DNA of 5,711 nt from an uncultured Porphyromonadaceae bacterium (GTDB taxonomy: Bacteria > Bacteroidota > Bacteroidia > Bacteroidales > Muribaculaceae): contig CAJJQT010000133.1 of assembly GCA_905193995.1 (NCBI GenBank), positions 1 through 5,711 of the forward strand, read 5' to 3'. Position 1 is the first letter of the stretch. Every line of letters begins with the position of its first letter. The translations under genes were made by a program, and so were the position numbers. Positions 1 through 5,711 of this stretch are shown here, piece after piece. The notes under the pieces were generated by a model, which saw only the letters and a program-made list of their open reading frames with translations, did not search any database and had not been told where the DNA came from.

Positions 1-1
1 A

Positions 2-2251
2 TGGGAAAGTGTGACTGACTTCCCGACCGACCGCAAATTCAGCGTCGGCACGTACACTCTCGAGGCCTTTTACGGCGACGAGAACACCGAAGGCTTCGAA
101 TCGCCTGCCTTCTATGGCAAGTCGCAGGTCATCGTCCGCGAGAATCAGACTACACAGGTGTCGCTGACAGCCTCGGTGGCCAATGCCCTGGTATCGGTCG
201 ACTATACTGACGGCTTCAAGGACTATATGACCTCGTGGAGCGCCGAAGTGCACAGCGCCGCCGGAGCCTACATCCACTTCGAGGATACGGAGAGCCGTCC
301 GGCCTACGTGAAGGCTGGCCAGGTCGAGATCAATGTCGAATTCATGAAACCCAACGGCAAGGGGGCCAAGATGACGGCCGCCACGTTCGAAGCCGTGGCC
401 GCCCGTCACTATCACGTGACCGTCGACCTTGAGAACGGCGCCGGCTCCACGAATCTAGTGATTACCTTCGACGACACCCTTGAAGAGGCCGAGCCGATCA
501 AGGTCGATATCAGCGACGAAGTGCTCAACGCTCCCGCTCCCGAAGTCAAGCCCGTCGGATTCACGGCCGGCACGCCGGTAGCTTTCATTCCGGGCCAGGA
601 ATTTACGGAAGGGTTCAAGTTCAACGTTGTCGCCCGCGGAGGCATGCAGCAGGTCAAGCTCACTACTCAGTCGGCATCACTGCTCTCGAGCGGCTGGCCG
701 GCCGAGGTCGACCTGATGGCCGCCGACGCCGCCACTCAGGCCAAACTGACAGAGCTGGGTCTCGTGACCCGCGGAATAGTCCGCGACGCCAACCGCCTCG
801 GCGTTGTGGACGTGACCGGAGTGCTGAAGCACATCGTCTACCTCAACGGTGGCGACAACACGTCGACATTCACTCTTGAAGTCAAGGATAAGTTCGGAAA
901 ACTCTCGGAGGCAGTAAGCTTCGTCGCCGAGGCACAGCCGCTGAAGATGAATATTCTCGATACCGAGCTCTATGTAGGCTCGACGACCCTCTCGTTCACT
1001 CTCGAGTTCAATGCTGGCGATCCGGCCGACCTGGTGACGTTCGCCTACCGCAATACCCGCGGCACCGACACCCGCTTCGTGCCCGCTTCGGTTGAGCCGC
1101 TGGGTGACTTCAGATATAAGGTCACCGGCAGTGTCGATCAGGCCAACGCCAACACCGACCTCATATTCACCGCTTCGGCCGATGGGCTGGCGAAGATCGA
1201 AACGACCGTAAAGCGTACGCCGCAGGTCGTCCCGGCCTCGGCCCCGGTCAATGCATTCGCCTCTAGGGCCTTTTTTCCGGTGACCATCGGCGAGCAGGAC
1301 AGTGATGCCGCACTCGTCGGGCAGCTGCTCGGCCAGGCGACCGTCATGGTATCGACCGATGGTGTGAACTTTACGGAAAAGGCCACAGTGGCCGACGCCG
1401 CCAACCGCGTACTGTCGGTCAGCGGCCTCACCCCCGGTACCAAATACTCGTTCAAGATCAAGAACGGCTCCAAAGACCCCGCCGACGCCGTGGTGAAGAC
1501 ATTCACCACCGAGACCGCCGCGCCTCTTACCAACGGCAGCCTGGACGAATGGACGTCAACGGCCCACAAGTCGAATATGGTCGAGCACTTCGTCGGGGGC
1601 GGCATCTGGTCGACTTACAATCCGGTGACCATATCGCAGTGGGAGTCGAGCTCCAATATGTCGTACAACGCTACATCGGGCACCAAATCGACCGACGACG
1701 CCGTATCGGGCAAGGCAGCCCTGATCCGCACCGTGGGGTGGGGCTCCGGCAACACCGCATCGGCGAATGCCTTCAACCAATGGAGCTTCGGCACGTGCAA
1801 GCACGTGTCGGCCGGTCAGCTTTTCCTGGGCAACTGGGACGGCGTGACCGCCCAGGCGGGCGCGACGCCCAACTACGGCACACCGTTCACCTCGCGTCCG
1901 GCATCGGTAAAGTTCCAGTACAAGTATTCGCAGACCAACCGCAAGGGTGAGGACAACGGTGACTTCGGCACCGCGACCGTCGAGGTTGTCGACGCACAGG
2001 GCAATGTAATCGCCTCCGCTACGGCCAACCTGACGCCGGCCTCGGCCTACACGGCCAAGGAACTGACGCTGAGCTATAACCACGCCAGCACACGTGCAGC
2101 AAGCCTGCGCATCACCTTCACATCGTCGGGCAATCCCAGCGCCCTCGCTGCCAACGAGACATACATGAAGCCGCCGAAGCCGCTCAACCTTTCGGACGGC
2201 GAATATGTAGGCTCGCAGCTTTATGTCGATGAAATAGCCCTTACCTATTAA
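2..2251 (+). CDS. DUF4493 / Ig-like / FN3-like / PCMD surface lipoprotein, 5' partial
   Basis: The frame is open from the first full codon (Trp at base 2) to TAA at 2249-2251, giving 749 visible residues. The GTG at base 11 is not a credible start: the reading frame continues upstream and the protein begins in the middle of a DUF4493 domain, so the signal peptide lies outside the window. Visible layout: the rest of DUF4493 (about 1-160, with VGTY at 15-18 and SPAFYG at 34-39), a roughly 100-residue beta-rich module shared with both neighbours (about 204-308), a further Ig-like segment (about 314-408), a fibronectin-III-like domain (about 415-504, with GLTPGTKY at 475-482), and a complete PCMD domain (about 509-749). 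PCMD landmarks are SGKAALIRT (569-577), AGQLFLGNW (604-612), PFTSRP (628-633) and the end QLYVDEIALTY. PCMD (PF13201) is a Bacteroidetes family whose founding structure, BT2081, led to a suggested role in carbohydrate metabolism; no enzymatic activity is established. A surface lipoprotein is inferred from paralogue gene 3. Domain calls are by motif and alignment by eye; the ligand is unknown. Confidence 0.88.
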   Translation, partial: WESVTDFPTDRKFSVGTYTLEAFYGDENTEGFESPAFYGKSQVIVRENQTTQVSLTASVANALVSVDYTDGFKDYMTSWSAEVHSAAGAYIHFEDTESRPAYVKAGQVEINVEFMKPNGKGAKMTAATFEAVAARHYHVTVDLENGAGSTNLVITFDDTLEEAEPIKVDISDEVLNAPAPEVKPVGFTAGTPVAFIPGQEFTEGFKFNVVARGGMQQVKLTTQSASLLSSGWPAEVDLMAADAATQAKLTELGLVTRGIVRDANRLGVVDVTGVLKHIVYLNGGDNTSTFTLEVKDKFGKLSEAVSFVAEAQPLKMNILDTELYVGSTTLSFTLEFNAGDPADLVTFAYRNTRGTDTRFVPASVEPLGDFRYKVTGSVDQANANTDLIFTASADGLAKIETTVKRTPQVVPASAPVNAFASRAFFPVTIGEQDSDAALVGQLLGQATVMVSTDGVNFTEKATVADAANRVLSVSGLTPGTKYSFKIKNGSKDPADAVVKTFTTETAAPLTNGSLDEWTSTAHKSNMVEHFVGGGIWSTYNPVTISQWESSSNMSYNATSGTKSTDDAVSGKAALIRTVGWGSGNTASANAFNQWSFGTCKHVSAGQLFLGNWDGVTAQAGATPNYGTPFTSRPASVKFQYKYSQTNRKGEDNGDFGTATVEVVDAQGNVIASATANLTPASAYTAKELTLSYNHASTRAASLRITFTSSGNPSALAANETYMKPPKPLNLSDGEYVGSQLYVDEIALTY

Positions 2252-2272
2252 TGAGTTAACGAGCAAAAAGAA
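2252..2272 (+). promoter_or_regulatory. Intergenic spacer with A-rich translation leader for gene 2
   Basis: These 21 bases hold no recognisable Shine-Dalgarno sequence. The last ten or so are almost all purine, mostly A (CAAAAAGAA before the ATG), as is usual for initiation in Bacteroidetes. The spacer begins with a second in-frame stop, TGA, right after the TAA of gene 1. It contains the short palindrome GTTAAC but no hairpin with a T-run, so there is no terminator here. It is too short for a typical Bacteroidetes promoter with -33 and -7 elements, so gene 2 probably shares gene 1's transcript. Confidence 0.6.
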
Positions 2273-2335
2273 ATGAAAAACAAAATATTGACAACCATCA
2301 CGCTACTGGCAGGCCTCTCGCTGGCTACAGGGTGC
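2273..2335 (+). other. Lipoprotein (type II) signal peptide of gene 2, acceptor Cys21
   Basis: It reads Lys-Asn-Lys at the N-terminus, then a core of about 14 mostly hydrophobic residues, then Ala-Thr-Gly-Cys. The cysteine codon is 2333-2335. Signal peptidase II should cleave before Cys21, which is then lipidated. The next residues, Ser-Glu-Asp, resemble the Ser-plus-acidic export signals described for surface lipoproteins of Bacteroides and Flavobacterium, so surface display is likelier than periplasmic retention. That last step is inference. Confidence 0.85.
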
Positions 2336-3856
2336 TCCGAGGATATCAACTATCCGACTGAGAAGACAGGCCGCGTAGCTCTGTCGTCGCTCGGCGTCGA
2401 AGTCGAGAACGCCGAGACCGTCATCGGGCGCGGCCGCGCGACAGTGGATCTGAATCCGTTCATCGTCACCATCTACGATGAAGCCGGCGCACAGAAGGAG
2501 CAGTGGACCTACGGTCAGATGCCCGAGATATTCGAGCTGCCTGTCGGAAAATACAAGGTCGACATCAAGTCGCACGAAGTGCAGAAATCGGAATGGGACC
2601 ATCCCTACTTCGCAGGCTCGCGTGAATTCGAGATATTCGACGGCGAGATCACCGAACTCGAGAATGTCGTATGCAAATTCGCGTCGCTGAAAGTGACGAT
2701 CCGCTTCACCGACGAGCTGCGCGAGGCCATGGGCGACGACGTACAGGTGAAAGTGGTGGCCAACGATGCCGGCGAACTCGTCTATACGCCCGACGAGACC
2801 CGCGCCGGTTACTTCGAGGTAATCGAAGGCTCCATGACCCTGGCGGCGACTTTTTCGGGCGATGTGAAGGGCTACAATGAGAATTTCACCAAGACATATA
2901 CTGATGTCGCTGCCGGACAACACCGCATCATCACCTTCTCGCTGCGCAACCATGCAGTTGACCCCGATCCCGAGACCGGTTATATCGACCCGACCAACGG
3001 CATCAACGTCGACACCAAAGTCGAGGACGAGAATATTGGGGGCAGCGTGAACCCGGGCGAAGAAAACGAAAAACCCGGCAACCGCCCCGGAGAAGAGCAT
3101 TTTAAGGAGAATGTCAAGATGGAGTACGCAGGCGGACTGCTCAAGGTAACCGCGGCTGAAGGTCTGGCATCTCTGACACTCGGTCTGACGACCGACAACG
3201 ACGAGCTCTCGGCCGAGCTGGCTGCTGTCAACGGCGTGGATCTCGCCGCACCCGGCGCCGCCGCATCGGCTGTCGCCGCCTACGGCCTGCCTGCGGCTGA
3301 CGCCGTCAGCGGCGCGAAAGCCGTCGACGTCGACTTCACGGCACTGCTGGCCAAGGCGGCCGAGTATACCGGCACCCATGCGTTCATAGTCAGCGGCCGC
3401 GACACCAAGGGCGCAGCCTCGTCGTTCCGCGTCGTGGCTCCCGGCAAGGTTGTCGAGGGACAGATCAGGATCGAGTCGGCGTCGCTGAGCTTCGACGAAC
3501 CCAACACTCCCGCCGAGGGTATGGACGGCAAGGTCAACATCACCGCCACCAACGGCATAGAGAAGCTGGAGGTAGAGATTCAGACCACCAGCACTGATTT
3601 CGCCGCCGCCGTGAGCGATCTGCTGCCGATGAAGTTCGACCTCGCGCATCCCGAGAACGACGAAGTCGCCACCAAGCTCGGCAGCCTCTTCCCGATCCGC
3701 GATGCTGTCATCGGCAAGACGGAGCTGCCGTTCGACATCACCCAGTTCATTCCGCTGCTCCTCTCGTTCGAGGGCGAACATAAATTTATCATCACGGTGA
3801 CCGACCAGACGGGTTCGTCCGAGTCGAAAACCCTTACATTCGTAGTAGGACAATGA
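2273..3856 (+). CDS. DUF4493 lipoprotein with two tandem Ig-like modules, no PCMD domain
   Basis: Complete gene of 527 residues. The ATG at 2273 is chosen because it directly yields a lipoprotein signal peptide (MKNK, a hydrophobic core, then ATG-Cys21), and an in-frame TGA at 2252-2254 excludes a longer form. After Cys21 comes SED, which resembles the acidic surface-export signal of Bacteroidetes lipoproteins. DUF4493 spans about 33-225, with LPVGKYKV at 89-96 and HPYFAG at 110-115; the LPVGKY motif recalls transthyretin/Cna-B-like beta sandwiches (inference). An acidic linker rich in Pro, Gly, Asp and Glu follows (about 226-282). Two related beta-rich modules occupy about 287-388 and 417-526, each ending in a hydrophobic-G-H-x-F strand and a D-x-x-G turn. 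The protein stops there, without the FN3-like and PCMD domains of its neighbours. It lies 21 bases after gene 1 and overlaps gene 3 by 4 bases. A scaffold or partner role for the PCMD proteins is possible but speculative. Function unknown. Confidence 0.93.
   Translation: MKNKILTTITLLAGLSLATGCSEDINYPTEKTGRVALSSLGVEVENAETVIGRGRATVDLNPFIVTIYDEAGAQKEQWTYGQMPEIFELPVGKYKVDIKSHEVQKSEWDHPYFAGSREFEIFDGEITELENVVCKFASLKVTIRFTDELREAMGDDVQVKVVANDAGELVYTPDETRAGYFEVIEGSMTLAATFSGDVKGYNENFTKTYTDVAAGQHRIITFSLRNHAVDPDPETGYIDPTNGINVDTKVEDENIGGSVNPGEENEKPGNRPGEEHFKENVKMEYAGGLLKVTAAEGLASLTLGLTTDNDELSAELAAVNGVDLAAPGAAASAVAAYGLPAADAVSGAKAVDVDFTALLAKAAEYTGTHAFIVSGRDTKGAASSFRVVAPGKVVEGQIRIESASLSFDEPNTPAEGMDGKVNITATNGIEKLEVEIQTTSTDFAAAVSDLLPMKFDLAHPENDEVATKLGSLFPIRDAVIGKTELPFDITQFIPLLLSFEGEHKFIITVTDQTGSSESKTLTFVVGQ
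3853..3856 (+). promoter_or_regulatory. ATGA stop-start overlap between genes 2 and 3
   Basis: The ATG of gene 3 (3853-3855) overlaps the TGA stop of gene 2 (3854-3856) in a different frame. Such overlaps usually go with translational coupling, where ribosomes ending gene 2 re-initiate on gene 3. AGGA at 3847-3850 lies only two bases from the ATG, too close for a normal Shine-Dalgarno pairing, so coupling is the better explanation for how gene 3 is translated. Confidence 0.75.
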
Positions 3857-3915
3857 AAAAGACGATATTATATGCGGCAACGGCTGCGATAGCAGCCACC
3901 GCGGTCGTCGGCTGT
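3853..3915 (+). other. Lipoprotein (type II) signal peptide of gene 3, acceptor Cys21
   Basis: It reads Met-Lys-Lys, an Ala-rich hydrophobic segment, then Val-Val-Gly-Cys, with the cysteine codon at 3913-3915. The mature N-terminus, Cys-Ser-Ser-Asp-Glu, is again acidic in the manner of Bacteroidetes lipoprotein export signals. The cysteine sits at residue 21, as in gene 2, which fits common descent of the two N-termini. Confidence 0.87.
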
Positions 3916-5711
3916 TCGAGCGACGAACCCATGACAGGCTCGGGCGAGGGTACCATCTACCTGAGCACCAAGGTCAGCACGGATGTGCGCCAGACATCTC
4001 GCGCCACGGAGCAGGAACTGCTCGAATCGTGTATCGTGTGGATCTCGAATCCGAAAGGCGTCGTCCGCAAGTACAACGGCGCCGCCGAGATGCCCTCGGG
4101 CGGTATCAAGCTGCTGAGCGACCGCTACGTGGCCGAGGCCTGGGCCGGCGACTCCGTACCGGCCTCGTTCGATGACCGCTATTTCAAGGGCCGCGAGGAA
4201 TTCACCGTGTCGGCCGGCTCTAACCAGAGTGTGTCGATCGTGTGCAAGATCGCCAACTCGGCCGTGAAGGTCACCTATGCCGACGATGTCGACGGTGTGC
4301 TTTCGGACTATGTCATGACGGTCGGCCACTCGCAGGGCTCGCTTGACTTCGTGGGGCGCACCGACGCCACCGGCTATTTCATGATGAACTCGCGCGACAA
4401 GAACCTGACCTGGACGCTTAAAGGCAAGCTAAACGACGGCTCGGACTTCGAGCGTCAGGGTACCATCGAGGGTGCCAAGCCGACAACTCTGTATAATATC
4501 AATGTGGAGTGCCCCGCACAGAGCCAGCCTGTAGGCGGCGCTTATCTGACGATCACCGTCGACGAAGAGACCATCGACATCGAGGATGAAATCGAGATCA
4601 CAGCCGCTCCTACGATGAAGGGCATCGGCTTCGCCCTCGATGAGGTGCAGGGCGGCGAAGCCGGCCAGATAGGCCGGAAGTCAGTGTGGGTCAACGCGCA
4701 GGGCAAGCTGCAGAGCCTTATCCTGACCAGCGACTACTTTACGGAGCTGCTCGGCATAGCCGGCAACGACTTCGACCTGCTCCGCATGACCGATGAGGAT
4801 CTGAAGGCTGCCGTGGCTGCCGCAGGCATCAATTTCGTACAGACTTACGACGCCGAACTCGATGTGACGGCCGTGAAGCTCAACTTCGAGGGGACGTTCA
4901 CCGACAATCTCCCCGACGGGGAATACAACGTGGCCATCGATGCCACCGACGAAGCCGGCAAGACCGGCCACGCCGACTTGCGCATCAAGATCTCGGCCGA
5001 CGACGTCACCACCGAAGCCATAGGCGCCGGTGCGGCGTGGGCAACCCGCGCCAAGGTCGGGGGCGTTATCAACAAGGACGGCATATCCAACCCAGTGATG
5101 AAATACCGCGAGAAAGGCACACTTGCCTGGACCGAGGCTGCCACCACCGTAAGCGGCAAGAAGATGCAGGCCACTCTGACCGGCCTTAACCCCGCCACGA
5201 CTTACGAGTTTATCGCCGCAAGCGACGGTTTCGACTCGGGTGTCGTATGCGAGTTCACGACTGAGGAGGCCCGTCAGCTGCCCAATGCCGGATTTGAGGA
5301 GAGCTGTACGGTGACCGAAGGGCGCAACAGCGTCACATGTTTCTACGCCGAAGGCGGTCAGGAATTCTGGGATTCGGGCAACCACGGTTCCGCTACGATG
5401 AGCAAGCAGGTGACCTATCTTGACTCCGAAATAGCCCACACAGGTCATTCGGTCTGCCTCAATTCGCAGTTCGTCGGAGTAGGTATCCTCGGTAAGTTCG
5501 CCGCAGGCAATATCTTCATCGGCGACTACCTGCGCACCGCAGGCACCAACGGCGTGCTTGGCTGGGGCCGTCCGTGGGCGAGCCGTCCGTCGAAGCTGCA
5601 TGGCTGGATCAAGTACAGTCCTGTGGCTGTGACCGCTGACCCCGACATCCCTGCCGACTACACGGGTCCGAGCAAGGGCGAAATGGATAACGGTACCATC
5701 TACATCGCTCT
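3853..5711 (+). CDS. DUF4493 / Ig-like / FN3-like / PCMD surface lipoprotein, 3' partial
   Basis: The frame is open from ATG at 3853 to the window edge, giving 619 full codons with no stop. The start is set by a clear lipoprotein signal peptide (MKK, an Ala-rich core, VVG-Cys21), followed by SSDEP, an acidic surface-export-like stretch. DUF4493 covers about 32-220. It aligns well with gene 1: VCKIANSAVKVTYADDV in gene 3 matches the SVANALVSVDYTDGF region of gene 1. A strand and linker (about 230-255) leads to one copy of the shared module (about 285-380, with LPDGEYNV and DEAGKTG near its end). An FN3-like domain follows (about 397-470, with GLNPATTYEF at 444-453 and EFTTE). The PCMD domain starts near 475; TGHSVCLNS (530-538), AGNIFIGDY (551-559) and PWASRP (574-579) match the gene 1 PCMD in order. 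By comparison with gene 1, roughly 75-100 residues are missing downstream. Unlike its paralogues it is rich in cysteine. Probably a surface ligand-binding lipoprotein; ligand unknown. Confidence 0.92.
   Translation, partial: MKKTILYAATAAIAATAVVGCSSDEPMTGSGEGTIYLSTKVSTDVRQTSRATEQELLESCIVWISNPKGVVRKYNGAAEMPSGGIKLLSDRYVAEAWAGDSVPASFDDRYFKGREEFTVSAGSNQSVSIVCKIANSAVKVTYADDVDGVLSDYVMTVGHSQGSLDFVGRTDATGYFMMNSRDKNLTWTLKGKLNDGSDFERQGTIEGAKPTTLYNINVECPAQSQPVGGAYLTITVDEETIDIEDEIEITAAPTMKGIGFALDEVQGGEAGQIGRKSVWVNAQGKLQSLILTSDYFTELLGIAGNDFDLLRMTDEDLKAAVAAAGINFVQTYDAELDVTAVKLNFEGTFTDNLPDGEYNVAIDATDEAGKTGHADLRIKISADDVTTEAIGAGAAWATRAKVGGVINKDGISNPVMKYREKGTLAWTEAATTVSGKKMQATLTGLNPATTYEFIAASDGFDSGVVCEFTTEEARQLPNAGFEESCTVTEGRNSVTCFYAEGGQEFWDSGNHGSATMSKQVTYLDSEIAHTGHSVCLNSQFVGVGILGKFAAGNIFIGDYLRTAGTNGVLGWGRPWASRPSKLHGWIKYSPVAVTADPDIPADYTGPSKGEMDNGTIYIA

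Noticed and set aside
11..13. GTG as the true start of gene 1
   Set aside because: The frame is open upstream to the window edge, and the following sequence aligns with the middle of DUF4493 in genes 2 and 3, where about 80 residues precede it. It is an internal valine.
1..18. ATG at base 1 as a gene start
   Set aside because: It is out of frame with gene 1 and reaches a TGA after five codons.
1271..1276. Run of six T inside gene 1 as a slippage or phase-variation site, or terminator
   Set aside because: It encodes Phe-Phe within a continuous open frame, is short for slippage, and has no convincing hairpin before it.
1791..1807. Two GCACGTG copies ten bases apart as an operator
   Set aside because: They sit deep inside the PCMD coding region and are explained by Gly-Thr-Cys-Lys-His-Val codons. 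No nearby promoter or gene start would make use of them.
1556..2266. 236-codon open frame on the - strand opposite the end of gene 1
   Set aside because: It covers the PCMD domain of gene 1 on the other strand and has an Arg/Gly-rich translation without motifs. It is a shadow of the codon bias.
3041..3110. Asp/Glu/Pro/Gly-rich stretch of gene 2 as a calcium-binding or dockerin-like repeat
   Set aside because: The acidic residues lack the regular spacing of EF-hand or dockerin loops. It reads better as a flexible linker between DUF4493 and the first module.
2303..3880. 525-codon open frame on the - strand opposite gene 2
   Set aside because: It mirrors a clearly real + strand gene with a signal peptide and domains. 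Its translation is rich in Arg, Gly, His and Asp with no recognisable motif, as expected for an antisense shadow in GC-rich DNA.
4681..5601. 306-codon open frame on the - strand opposite gene 3
   Set aside because: The + strand here encodes the module, FN3-like and PCMD parts of gene 3, which align with gene 1. The antisense translation shows no family features.

Overview
The window looks like part of a Bacteroidales genome. The evidence is the protein content: lipoproteins with the Bacteroidetes-specific DUF4493 and PCMD (putative carbohydrate metabolism) domains, an acidic stretch just after the lipidated cysteine, and A-rich rather than Shine-Dalgarno-like translation starts. The DNA is GC-rich by eye, which would suit a Muribaculaceae- or Alistipes-like gut lineage, but the family or genus cannot be fixed from this stretch.

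The window is almost entirely coding and all on the + strand. Three genes lie head to tail. Gene 1 (bases 2-2251) has lost its 5' end to the window edge. Gene 2 (2273-3856) is complete. Gene 3 (3853-5711) runs off the 3' end. A 21-base spacer separates genes 1 and 2, and genes 2 and 3 share a 4-base ATGA overlap, so they are almost certainly co-transcribed. The promoter and terminator lie outside the window. No RNA gene, mobile element, CRISPR array or terminator was seen.

The three products are paralogues built from the same parts. Each begins with a DUF4493 domain; in genes 2 and 3 a type II signal peptide with the acceptor cysteine at residue 21 precedes it. Next comes one copy (genes 1 and 3) or two copies (gene 2) of a roughly 100-residue beta-rich module. 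Genes 1 and 3 then add a fibronectin-III-like domain and a C-terminal PCMD domain, while gene 2 stops after its second module. The likely picture is a small operon of surface lipoproteins that bind glycans or other ligands. Two carry a PCMD head and one is headless. The ligand and any assembly between them are unknown.

The most useful observations are the module shared across all three genes, the headless middle paralogue, the contrast between the two gene junctions, and the cysteine-rich third protein. None of this proves a new system. It does point to an expanded, modular and poorly characterised surface lipoprotein family.
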